64,000 bases of DNA from Auanema rhodensis (Eukaryota; Nematoda; Chromadorea; Rhabditida; Rhabditidae). The notes below the pieces were generated by a model. That model saw only the letters and a list, made by a program, of their open reading frames with translations, was not told where the DNA came from and did not search any database. Position numbers and translations under genes: made by a program. Every line of letters starts with the position of its first letter. Position 1 is the first letter of the stretch. The stretch spans positions 15,624,001-15,688,000 of the forward strand of contig OZ059897.1 in the NCBI GenBank assembly GCA_964057225.1. The letters are read 5' to 3'. Shown one piece after another: positions 9,088 through 22,000 of the stretch.

Positions 9088-11622
9088 CCACAAATTTTGT
9101 TCACAATAAAGTTCAGGCTGTAGGTACGTTGTGTCGGTTGATTGTTCGATTTTCTCAAAGATCAGCAACTGTATTCAAATGAAAATAGTCACAACTTGGG
9201 TATTCAGATGTGTAGAATCTGATGTTTCAAGTGAGATTTGACGTTGACTTTTCAATTTTCCGGAAACAAGGTTTATATCGACCCTATCCACAAATTTTGT
9301 TCACAATAAAGTTCAGGCTGTAGGTACGTTGTGTCGGTTGATTGTTCGATTTTCTCAAAGATCAGCAACTGTATTCAAATGAAAATAGTCACAACTTGGG
9401 TATTCAGATGTGTAGAATCTGATGTTTCAAGTGAGATTTGACGTTGGCTTTTCAATTTTCCGGAAACAAGGTTTATATCGACCCTATCCACAAATTTTGT
9501 TCACAAAAAAGTTCAGGCTGTAGGTACGTTGTGTCGGTTGATTGTTCGATTTTCTCAAAGATCAGCAACTGTATTCAAATGAAAATAGTCACAACTTGGG
9601 TATTCAGATGAGTAGAATCTGATGTTTCAAGTGAGATTTGACGTTGACTTTTCAATTTTCCGGAAACAAGGTTTATATCGACCCTATCCACAAATTTTGT
9701 TCACAAAAAAGTTCAGGCTGTAGGTACGTTGTGTCGGTTGATTGTTCGATTTTCTCAAAGATCAGCAACTGTATTCAAATGAAAATAGTCACAACTTGGG
9801 TATTCAGATGAGTAGAATCTGATGTTTCAAGTGAGATTTGACGTTGACTTTTCAATTTTCCGGAAACAAGGTTTATATCGACCCTATCCACAAATTTTGT
9901 TCACAATAAAGTTCAGGCTGTAGGTACGTTGTGTCGGTTGATTGTTCGATTTTCTCAAAGATCAGCAACTGTATTCAAATGAAAATAGTCACAACTTGGG
10001 TATTCAGATGTGTAGAATCTGATGTTTCAAGTGAGATTTGACGTTGACTTTTCAATTTTCCGGAAACAAGGTTTATATCGACCCTATCCACAAATTTTGT
10101 TCACAAAAAAGTTCAGGCTGTGGGTACGTTGTGTCGGTTGATTGTTCGATTTTCTCAAAGATCAGCAACTGTATTCAAATGAAAATAGTCACAACTTGGG
10201 TATTCAGATGTGTAGAATCTGATGTTTCAAGTGAGATTTGACGTTGACTTTTCAATTTTCCGGAAACAAGGTTTATATCGACCCTATCCACAAATTTTGT
10301 TCACAAAAAAGTTCAGGCTGTGGGTACGTTGTGTCGGTTGATTGTTCGATTTTCTCAAAGATCAGCAACTGTATTCAAATGAAAATAGTCACAACTTGGG
10401 TATTCAGATGTGTAGAATCTGATGTTTCAAGTGAGATTTGACGTTGGCTTTTCAATTTTCCGGAAACAAGGTTTATATCGACCCTATCCACAAATTTTGT
10501 TCACAAAAAAGTTCAGGCTGTAGGTACGTTGTGTCGGTTGATTGTTCGATTTTCTCAAAGATCAGCAACTGTATTCAAATGAAAATAGTCACAACTTGGG
10601 TATTCAGATGAGTAGAATCTGATGTTTCAAGTGAGATTTGACGTTGACTTTTCAATTTTCCGGAAACAAGGTTTATATCGACCCTATCCACAAATTTTGT
10701 TCACAAAAAAGTTCAGGCTGTAGGTACGTTGTGTCGGTTGATTGTTCGATTTTCTCAAAGATCAGCAACTGTATTCAAATGAAAATAGTCACAACTTGGG
10801 TATTCAGATGAGTAGAATCTGATGTTTCAAGTGAGATTTGACGTTGACTTTTCAATTTTCCGGAAACAAGGTTTATATCGACCCTATCCACAAATTTTGT
10901 TCACAATAAAGTTCAGGCTGTAGGTACGTTGTGTCGGTTGATTGTTCGATTTTCTCAAAGATCAGCAACTGTATTCAAATGAAAATAGTCACAACTTGGG
11001 TATTCAGATGTGTAGAATCTGATGTTTCAAGTGAGATTTGACGTTGACTTTTCAATTTTCCGGAAACAAGGTTTATATCGACCCTATCCACAAATTTTGT
11101 TCACAATAAAGTTCAGGCTGTAGGTACGTTGTGTCGGTTGATTGTTCGATTTTCTCAAAGATCAGCAACTGTATTCAAATGAAAATAGTCACAACTTGGG
11201 TATTCAGATGTGTAGAATCTGATGTTTCAAGTGAGATTTGACGTTGACTTTTCAATTTTCCGGAAACAAGGTTTATATCGACCCTATCCACAAATTTTGT
11301 TCACAAAAAAGTTCAGGCTGTAGGTACGTTGTGTCGGTTGATTGTTCGATTTTCTCAAAGATCAGCAACTGTATTCAAATGAAAATAGTCACAACTTGGG
11401 TATTCAGATGTGTAGAATCTGATGTTTCAAGTGAGATTTGACGTTGACTTTTCAATTTTCCGGAAACAAGGTTTATATCGACCCTATCCACAAATTTTGT
11501 TCACAAAAAAGTTCAGGCTGTGGGTACGTTGTGTCGGTTGATTGTTCGATTTTCTCAAAGATCAGCAACTGTATTCAAATGAAAATAGTCACAACTTGGG
11601 TATTCAGATGTGTAAAATCTGA
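9088..11622 (+). repeat. 200-bp satellite, block B (~12.7 copies)
   Basis: Same monomer as block A in the same orientation. Variant marks (GACGTTGGC, CAATAAA, GATGAGTAG, GTGGGTACG) recur in order: the three units from 9439, 9639 and 9839 match those from 10439, 10639 and 10839. This gives a local 1000-bp higher-order repeat of five monomers. Confidence 0.95.
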
Positions 11623-13096
11623 ATTTCCTAGTGAGATTAAGTCGGAATTTCTGTTTTTCTCCGAAAAAGGGTTTTTCTAATTTAGATTAATCATCTTAAA
11701 TTAAATGTTTCAATGTTTAGTTCACTAATGAAGTCGAAAAAAGTTGAATAAAATGTAAAATAAAAAATAATAAAAAGTAAGTTAACTGAATAAATTTCTA
11801 ATTAATATAAATAAGTTTATATATTATTTTTTAAAATAAATAAATAAAATATTTGAACCGAATTAATGATTATCAGTGGAGCGCATCTCCAAAAAGTGTT
11901 ATTCTCTGGTATGGTTTTAAAGAAAAAATATGGTTAACAATAATAAATTCAGTATTATTTAACTTGAATATATTAAATCAAACCCGTAGAACCTGAAAAA
12001 CCGATCAAAATTCAAAAATATGGTCAAATTAAAGAGATATAACGACTTGAACATAGCCCTTATAGTAAGGCTATATTGTCTTAAGGTTTATATCATATAT
12101 CCATTTTTTATTTTATCATATAGTTACCAATTATATATAAATGTGGTCAATAGCCGAAAGGATAAGATGACAGACTGACAACCAAACAGTCCTAGATCGA
12201 CTCCCCTAGGATACTGAACAGAACATAAGGTAAGACAAAGATTATAGAAAAGAGCCCAAGGATCAGGAGCCCAAGGATCAGGAGCCCGAGGATCAGGAGC
12301 CGCAGGATCAGGGGCCCAAGAATCAGGAGTCGGAGGACGAGGAGCCGAAGGATCAGGAGACCGATGGCGAAGAGCCCAAGGATAAGGAGCCGGAGGATCG
12401 GCAGCCCGAGGCCCAAGAATCAGGAGCCCGAGGACGAAGAGCCCAAGGATCAGGAGCCGGAGGATCAGGAGCTCGAGGACGAAGAGCCCAAGGATCAGGA
12501 ACTCGAAGACCAAGAGCCCAAGGATCAAGAGCCCGAGAAGGAGAAGCCTCGAGGAGGAGGAGCCGAGGAGCAGGATGCCAAAGATCAGAAGCCTGAGGAT
12601 CAGGATGCCAAGGATCAGAAGCCTGAGGATCGGGAGCCGAGGAGGAGAAGCCCGAGGAGGAGGAGATATGGACTACCTTTTGCCTTCCAAAGACAAGCCC
12701 GAAGACGAGGAACCCAGGACCAGGAACACGAGGACGACGACCCCAGAAGCCTGGGAATCAGGAGCCAGAAAATCAGAAGCCGGAGGACGAGGAGCCCAAG
12801 ATTCAGGAGCCGGAGGACGAGGAGCCCGAGAATCAGGAGCCGGAGGATCAGCAGCGCAAGGATCAGGAGAAGGAGGGTCGGGAGCCGAGGAGGAGAAGCC
12901 CGAGGAGGAGGAGATATGGACTACCTTTTGCCTTCCAAAGACAAGCCCGAGGACGAGGAACCCAGGACCAGGAACACAAGGACGAGGACCCCAGAAGCCC
13001 GAGGAGATCTGTGCAACCAGCAAATGATCTAGGAAGAAAATTTTAGCATACCGAGTATGAGAAGACCAACGACGAGAAACCCGAAAACGAGCCCAC
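11623..13096. repeat. Insert copy 2 within satellite
   Basis: Nearly base-for-base repeat of 7614-9087, shifted by 4009 bp. Differences noticed are at the left edge (GTGTAAAATC for GTGTAGAATC near 11614, and GAGATTAAG for GAGATCAAG near 11637). The minisatellite portion is 12254-13014. As in copy 1, no mobile-element gene was recognised. Confidence 0.9.
12254..13014 (+). repeat. 15-bp minisatellite with internal 248-bp duplication (copy 2)
   Basis: Counterpart of 8245-9005, with the same 15-bp units and the same internal duplication of the GATATGGACTACC block. The open frames on both strands are likewise duplicated (12364-13032 plus; 12673-13176 minus). Confidence 0.85.
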
Positions 13097-15006
13097 CCAC
13101 AAATTTTGTTCACAATAAAGTTCAGGCTGTAGGTACGTTGTGTCGGTTGATTGTTCGATTTTTCAAAGATCAGCAACTGTATTCAAATGAAAATAGTCAC
13201 AACTTGGGTATTCAGATGTGTAGAATCTGATGTTTCAAGTGAGATTTGACGTTGGCTTTTCAATTTTCCGGAAACAAGGTTTATATCGACCCTATCCACA
13301 AATTTTGTTCACAAAAAAGTTCAGGCTGTAGGTACGTTGTGTCGGTTGATTGTTCGATTTTCTCAAAGATCAGCAACTGTATTCAAATGAAAATAGTCAC
13401 AACTTGGGTATTCAGATGTGTAGAATCTGATGTTTCAAGTGAGATTTGACGTTGACTTTTCAATTTTCCGGAAACAAGGTTTATATCGACCCTATCCACA
13501 AATTTTGTTCACAAAAAAGTTCAGGCTGTAGGTACGTTGTGTCGGTTGATTGTTCGATTTTCTCAAAGATCAGCAACTGTATTCAAATGAAAATAGTCAC
13601 CACTTGGGTATTCAGATGTGTAGAATCTGATGTTTCAAGTGAGATTTGACGTTGGCTTTTCAATTTTCCGGAAACAAGGTTTATATCGACCCTATCCACA
13701 AATTTTGTTCACAAAAAAGTTCAGGCTGTAGGTACATTGTGTCGGTTGATTGTTCGATTTTCTCAAAGATCAGCAACTGTATTCAAATGAAAATAGTCAC
13801 CACTTGGGTATTCAGATGTGTAGAATCTGATGTTTCAAGTGAGATTTGACGTTGACTTTTCAATTTTCCGGAAACAAGGTTTATATCGACCCTATCCACA
13901 AATTTTGTTCACAAAAAAGTTCAGGCTGTAGGTACATTGTGTCGGTTGATTGTTCGATTTTCTCAAAGATCAGCAACTGTATTCAAATGAAAATAGTCAC
14001 CACTTGGGTATTCAGATGTGTAGAATCTGATGTTTCAAGTGAGATTTGACGTTGACTTTTCAATTTTCCGGAAACAAGGTTTATATCGACCCTATCCACA
14101 AATTTTGTTCACAAAAAAGTTCAGGCTGTAGGTACGTTGTGTCGGTTGATTGTTCGATTTTCTCAAAGATCAGCAACTGTATTCAAATGAAAATAGTCAC
14201 AACTTGGGTATTCAGATGAGTAGAATCTGATGTTTCAAGTGAGATTTGACGTTGACTTTTCAATTTTCCGGAAACAAGGTTTATATCGACCCTATCCACA
14301 AATTTTGTTCACAAAAAAGTTCAGGCTGTAGGTACGTTGTGTCGGTTGATTGTTCGATTTTCTCAAAGATCAGCAACTGTATTCAAATGAAAATAGTCAC
14401 AACTTGGGTATTCAAATGTGTAGAATCTGATGTTTCAAGTGAGATTTGACGTTGACTTTTCAATTTTCCGGAAACAAGGTTTATATCGACCCTATCCACA
14501 AATTTTGTTCACAAAAAAGTTCAGGCTGTAGGTACGTTGTGTCGGTTGATTGTTCGATTTTCTCAAAGATCAGCAACTGTATTCAAATGAAAATAGTCAC
14601 AACTTGGGTATTCAGATGAGTAGAATCTGATGTTTCAAGTGAGATTTGACGTTGACTTTTCAATTTTCCGGAAACAAGGTTTATATCGACCCTATCCACA
14701 AATTTTGTTCACAAAAAAGTTCAGGCTGTAGGTACGTTGTGTCGGTTGATTGTTCGATTTTCTCAAAGATCAGCAACTGTATTCAAATGAAAATAGTCAC
14801 AACTTGGGTATTCAGATGAGTAGAATCTGATGTTTCAAGTGAGATTTGACGTTGACTTTTCAATTTTCCGGAAACAAGGTTTATATCGACCCTATCCACA
14901 AATTTTGTTCACAAAAAAGTTCAGGCTGTGGGTACGTTGTGTCGGTTGATTGTTCGATTTTCTCAAAGATCAGCAACTGTATTCAAATGAAAATAGTCAC
15001 AACTTG
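13097..15006 (+). repeat. 200-bp satellite, block C (~9.5 copies)
   Basis: Same monomer and orientation. The first unit has a 1-nt deletion near 13160, which shifts later units by one base relative to block B. Several units share CACCACTTGGG and GTACATTG variants, a local expansion. The array stops abruptly after CACAACTTG at about 15006. Confidence 0.95.
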
Positions 15007-16024
15007 AGGATTTGTCAGTTAATATTTCCATGAGACCAGGAGAAGCAATATATATATACCAGATTATTAGTAATAATACTCAATATAATTTAAAAAAATA
15101 AAAAAAAAAGACTATTAATAAAAATAATTTTATTCATATTTTATTTAAAACATAAAACAAAATACCACCGGATTATAATCGTCTAACAATTAATTTTAGC
15201 TTGATAATATTTCTGGCAATGCTTATGTCGTAGTTATAAATATAATAATCACAGATAATATATATAATATATATCAATATATAGAATATAAATTTTTTGG
15301 TTAAAGAAAAATTACAAAAAAAGTACTACAATGAATTATTATATGTAATATACATTTATAATAAATTTGTAAACAAATATATTGTAAGGAAAATACCCAT
15401 TTGAACGAGAAGACAAGGACAGCTTATAAACAAATGTCAAATAAAAAATAATGATGATTATTTTTCTTCTTTCTATTGAAAAAGAAGCATCTAATTTGAA
15501 AATTGAAATAGATGTAGGTCATGCTACAAGCCAATATTTTCTGTACAAACTTCAAAGCATCTAATCAAACAACTAATTATTTTGTTAGTATACATATTTG
15601 TATAATGAAAATCCTAGTTACTAGATAGATATCCGAAAGATATTTAGCTATCAGAAGATTGAACAGAAAATATTAGAAAAATTATACATTTTATAATAAT
15701 AATAATAATATTATTATTATTACATTTAAAAAAAAGTATAAAAATAATTCAAAATGTTTCTTTAAATAGAAAACAGATGTGACTACATTTTAAATGAAAA
15801 AAATGATGTTAGTGATCATGTTATAACATGAGCAAATGTGAGAAAATTTAGAGATACTACGTTCCAAAGGTTGCGCAGTGATCAGGAGTATTCAGGTTTA
15901 AATTTTGAACATTCTACAGAATTGTTTTAAGAAAGAATTGGAACAGTTCAATCTTAAATCTTTACCACTCCTTCTCAAATTAAGATAAAAGTAAATAAAG
16001 ATATATAAATATATAAGTATATAT
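15007..16024. other. AT-rich spacer between satellite and R-Ras 3' end
   Basis: No gene was found. It holds an AAT/ATT inverted tract (about 15693-15722) that can fold into a perfect hairpin, and the presumed 3' UTR of the minus-strand R-Ras gene. Confidence 0.5.
15693..15722. repeat. AAT/ATT inverted repeat
   Basis: A run of AAT triplets turns directly into ATT triplets, forming a near-perfect AT-only palindrome of about 30 bp. Such tracts can extrude as hairpins. No function is implied. Confidence 0.7.
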
Positions 16025-19000
16025 TTACTGTATCCGGCAATTTTTCTTCTTTTTGCCTTTAGTTGCTGGAGATTCTATCCGTCTATCATCATGATGTATA
16101 GCATTACGTTCTTCTTGTTGGTACTTCCTAAATTGAAAGTTTATTAGTTTATTGATATATGTATATCTTGATCAGATCTCACTAGCTTCACTTTTCATTT
16201 CATTCGAGTTATTTCTCTTTGTCTCATTCAATATTGCATAAGCTTAGTGATGTGAATAATATATGAATCCTATATGTATATATTGTTTGATATATATGTA
16301 GTTGTCTTTCACATTTTCTGGTTTAATTACTTTTTCTCTTTTCCTTTTCCCTTATTTCTCACATATTGTCTAACTCTGTCAAAATTTCTTCGATCTACTT
16401 TTCAGTATAAAGCTTAAGCGAGGCATAGAATAAGTTATTGAATAGGATGAAGTGAATAAGGTGAGAGAGAAAGAGAGAGTAAAAGAAAAATAGAGAAAAA
16501 GAGAAGAGTCTATGAAGGTAGAAGAATGGAAGAAGACATTGATCACGTCGACTACGGACATTACACCATTACATAAGCTTTATAGCTACGCTTATACAAA
16601 TAAAATGGAAACATGTATATCGAAATATATTATAACGTAAACCTGGTGTCAAAATGAATTTCTCTCTTTGCTCACTGATGGATAAAGTTACCTACCTTAC
16701 TAATCGAACAACATCATGGAATGCTTTATCCACATTAATTCGGAATTTAGCTGAACACTCAATATAGCCGATTCCCAATGATTTAGCGAGATCTTCTCCC
16801 TCGTGTCGGGCAACCTAAAAATAGTATTTATATGAAACCGGAAAACTTTTTTTTCGTCTTTGAACCCTTCTTTTGGCGAATTTTTTCTCAAAGACTATAA
16901 CAGCTTTTTGGTTTATGGATCTGATGCACATATAACTGACCTTGATAGGTAAACGAAACTCAAACATAATCATGAATTCACAACTTTTTTTTTCTCCCTC
17001 CAACGTTAGTCAAACAAACAACATTATTTCTCTCACCATGCTGATTCTAATCGTTTGAGGTCGTTTTATTCTTTCAATTTTCAAATTTTCGGTGTCAGCT
17101 GGTAGAAAATCCGTTTGTCATCTCCCTAGAGTGAAAGCATTTGTTGGTCAACTAATAGGGCATAAAAAGTCTCGAAAGAGAAAAGAAATATATCTAGAGA
17201 GTATAGGATAATCAGAGGACAACTGAAGGATAAAGCTGCCATCCAGTTATTTTAGGAAATAGAAACTTGCATGTCACTCACCCATTCATTTTTACACAAC
17301 AAACAAAAACAAATAAATAGAAATCAAGTTAGATCAACCATCAAAGAAGGAATGAGAATCAACATACCATCATGAGTTTGTGCATGTTTTATTTCTTTCA
17401 TATACATGTATATATAGATGTTAAGGTTTTTCAATCAAAACTTTCAATTAGAACAGAAAATTATTTAATTTGAAATCTTGGTTTCTGAACTAATAAGAAC
17501 ATCAGACCATCTATCTGAATCTTTCAAATTCTTTTTATTCTTATTCTTTACTGACAAAAGTAATGAAATTCACAGGTGTTCGTTTGTGTAGATGTATGCC
17601 ATGAAGGTGTCCAAGGATTTTATAATTCATTTCTGTTTTTTTTCTTTGTTGACCCCGTACTTCGCACATTGTATCAAACTAATTACATGTTTCCAAAAGA
17701 AGGTATTAAACGATTTAATGGGATGACCATCGTGAAAGAAAAAAATTCTCACATGCTTTCATGATTGGATGTTTAATGATGAAACTGACCATTATAGTGA
17801 ATTGGGTTCAGAGTAACTTAGAATGACAGTCCCAAACTAGTACCTGATGAGTTTACAGGATTCACAACACGAAAGAAGGAAAATGGCCATGAGAGCTTAG
17901 CAATTCGAACACAACACTTCAATGTGCTAATCCCTATGGTTCTAACAAACTTAAATAGAAAAGAGAAAGAAGAGAAGTGAGAGATCATAGTGCAAGCTTG
18001 TTTGTTTGTTCATATAGATTCTCGCCCCAATATTCACCAGCAACATCAGCTTCAAACATCTCTTTCTTTTCTATTTCAAATTTTAGACTATGACTTGAGC
18101 GAATAACTGCTTTGTCACCGTCATGTGATGCATTTTCCGCTTCAATGTCTTCATTTACTTCTCCATTTCATCTCTATTTCTGGGTTTGAAGCAGAAGAAG
18201 TCATAGAGATTTCAAACAACTTTAAAACGAAAGAAAGATGTAAAGAGGCATATGAAAAACGGAATTTCAGATTCTCCAATTGTAATTTTTGACTCTATCG
18301 TTGAGACGCGCCAAATATGCTGAGGGCAGAGTATTTGATGAGTAAGCTAACAAACAGCTCCCAAGAGAAAATAAACGGTGGTTGTTAGACTACTCTGGCT
18401 ACTCAACTAAAAGTCTTCCTCTCTCGGATTGAGATTCAAAAAAAAACAAAGAAATCATACAATCAAGATGATTTCAATGTCACAATTCACACGATTGAAG
18501 AATGAAAATAGGTTTAGTTAACTGAGCTACCGGATAATGATGAGATGTGTAAATATCAGATCCTAGGTATTCCGAAAAGAAAAACAAATGAACTTACATG
18601 ACGTTCAGCTTCAAGATCAGCTTTATTTCCAACCAATAAAATGGGAAAATCATCCCTATCTTTGACACGACTTATCATAGTATACATCTTTCGAACTTCT
18701 TCAAAACTGAAAAAAAAATAATTAGAAAATACAATAAAAAATTTGAAAACAAAATGATATCAACCGCTTAATTCACAATGTATGGAAAAATGAGTTTTGT
18801 TTTTACGTGAAATATTTAAAGATTTAAAACTTCTTTTTGTATTTTTTATTATTTTCTATTGTACCAAGCTGGATTTTTTAAATTCTGTGAAGAAGCCATG
18901 AGGTCCTGTATTAACTTTGTCCTTTTAATCCAGAATCTTCCCTTCGAATCGAAAGAACTCGTATTAATTCCTAATCATTTCCGATTTTACAACACTTCAC

Positions 19001-22000
19001 ATTATCTTTGAATTTAAGAGCTTTTCTCAGTCAAAACTCGACATTAATCGGCTTAAAACATGCGATTTATATTCCTTAATGACTCTCAACTCTATCTTTT
19101 TTTTGTTAAATGAAAAAAGTAAAAAAAATATGAATTCCATCACTATAAAACCCTATATATTAGGTTTTGTTGATAGAAAAAAATAGAATTTCCTTTTAAA
19201 ATTATAAACTTTTCGTAAAAAGAATGTGTGAAAATGATTCTTATGTTTCACAACATTCCCTCGTAATGTATATGTTTGAATTCAAATAAACCGTCCTCCT
19301 CTGATCAACTATCTAGCTGCTTATGTTTTCTATCTTTGCTCTATTCATTCTTTTAATTCTTCTTCATTTCTCTTCCAATTTGAAAAAAAAACAAGGAAAA
19401 TACCATTGAAGAGCAATTTACTGTCATCAATTACAAAAGTATTTTAGTTGAAAGATGTTTGTGACAATATCATCAATATACTGTTTAATTTCACTAAACA
19501 TGTTGGATTTCTGAAGTAAATATTTCAATTAAATCCCAAGAAATAGTAAATAACTATCTCATTATAGTTAAACACAAAAGTAATTGGAATACAACAGAAG
19601 CCTGTTGGTTTGAGAAGAGGATGAAACATCAGCAGCAGTATGTCTGGCTTGTAAGTCAACCAGTTGACCTTAACTTCTGTTCTACAGCAGAGTTAACCAA
19701 TAATAACTATATTTCAAATATAGTTAAGTTTGTTATTAAAAATCATAACAATCATATACTTTTAATGGCTTAAAGGGTTAAGATATAACACAAAAAATCT
19801 GCTAAAAGTCTTGAATAATAGCATAATTGGCAGAAATTGAAAATGAAGTTAACAGTAGACTTCTCCTTTTTGAAAATAGTACTATATAAAATATGTTATT
19901 AGATTTATCTAAACAGATGTGACAACGTTTTTCATGTTTCCACAACTTTCAAAATGACATTTGTCAGAAAATCCCTGGAAAACAGCTGGTAGAACTTCCG
20001 TTTTCTTATTCATTCACACATCTTCTTCCTCTTTCCTAGATGTATTTTTTTTACAATTTCTATGAAATCCCAGGTGCTTTTAGTGTTTGGAATAAATGAA
20101 ACATATGTATATTGCACGTGTTTGGGACCTCTGTTCATTGCCAATTTGAAGAAGTAACTATCCATCTTTGTTTCAATATTTAACTAAATATACAGAAGTT
20201 CCAGTAGTAGAAATCAGTTTAAGACTAATTTCCAATACAGTAAGCATCTTATCAATCTTTTACAACAAATATTAGAATGATTACTATATTTGGTTAACGG
20301 ATTTTCGCTGCTTCAATACATGTTTTACGCAAAAACAAGAAGAATAGCATTTTGTTATCATGATGATTGAATCAGTAGCTATCCGAATATCGGTAGTCAA
20401 ATGAATTAATATGTATAATTCTTCTAGAGTCCCCTCTATCCATATATTTCTTTTAAATTAGTCAACAAAAAGTTGAATAAGCTCAAGTTCTAAAGAAAAA
20501 CCATGAAATCAAGAAAATAGCTTTAAATGAAAATTGGCATGTTCACATGCGATCTAAAAATGGCAACAAGTATGATACGAAAACATCATAGTTGACGACG
20601 AACAGCTATGACCAGTCAGTTAACCGATTTAAGTTAGAAATCAACTTCCCCTACACTCAGTTTGACTCAATTTTCTGCTCATTCTCTTGATTTCTTTTGG
20701 ATAAAGACAACATACAAGAACTGAAGATGAAATACAAATTCATCCGTCACTTTTCAAGAAAATCTTAAATTTTCTTGAAGACAGGTTAGACTAATGATAA
20801 GATAAATGGTAGAACACTTATTTGAAGTTTTTCTAAAGACATAAGAATAATTCAAAGCTAAATATATAATAAATTTGAAGAGGTACTTCTCTTTTCTTTA
20901 AAAGAATCATGAGAATTCAGTTCTTTCTAAAATCATTTATGGTTTTTCAGTTGTAAATTAGGAAAAAGGGAAACTGAATGATTAACGAAGTATGTAAGAA
21001 GAAAGGAATCAAAGTGTGGTCCTCTAATAGCATTTCTTCTTGCCCGTCAACTATAAATCTGATTTTGCGGATGTTAACGAAAGATTGAAAATGATTTTTC
21101 CTCCCTCCATTTCATTCATATCTTTAAAAAAACTGGAAAAAAGATAATTTTTTTGATCATATCATTATATATATATATATATATTGAACATATATTAATG
21201 ATTAAAGCTTAATTCATATTCATGAAAATCATATAAACATTAGTTTTTCAGATTTGAAATGATATAAGAAATATTTCGAAAATGTTTTAAAAGTTTGTTA
21301 TGTGCATCTTGTTTTGACAATATTTTCTTTTCCCCCCAGAATAATATTGTATTTCTGAGAGGATAATAAAGGTCAAAACATTTTGAGTCAGCTTAACCTG
21401 GCGAATGTTTGTAATTCCTTCATAATCATATTCGTAGAAGAGAGCTCAACATCACTTGATTCAATCTAGCGAATCGTTCCCCTTTCTCTTGTTTTCTCTC
21501 TCTCCATTTCTTTCTTCATCTTTTCTTCATAATATTCTTCTCTCTTTCTTCATTTATCTCTTTTCATATATAGTTTCCGACAAGCTTTACTTCTTCAACA
21601 GCACAACCTGTTGAAGAAGGTCCCGAGCCTAACTAAGAAGCCACAGGCTGAAAGGGTGACGACAGCAAGGATGATGACGAGATGAAGATGGTCGGAATCT
21701 ATATGATAGAATGTGAGAGAGAGAACGAAAGGTAGTAAGGGAGGCTATGGCGAAGTTTGATGAAAGATATTTGTTCAACCGTGGAGACGAGCGAAGACTC
21801 TTCTCCATCACGAGAACCGAGGTAAATAGTTCGCACACAAAAGGATTGTCATCAATGGGTTGAAGATGTGTTTCCTTCAAAAATCAATATTCGCCCTGGC
21901 AACAAGCACTATAACATTGTGAAGATGTGTTCTAAGTCTTATGATAAACGATAATATATGAGAAAACCTTTAACTCTGCTCAACTTAAAACGGAAAACAA

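Noticed and set aside
5533-15006. CRISPR-like array
   Set aside because: Units are contiguous 200-bp monomers without short repeats and unique spacers, next to intron-bearing animal-type genes.
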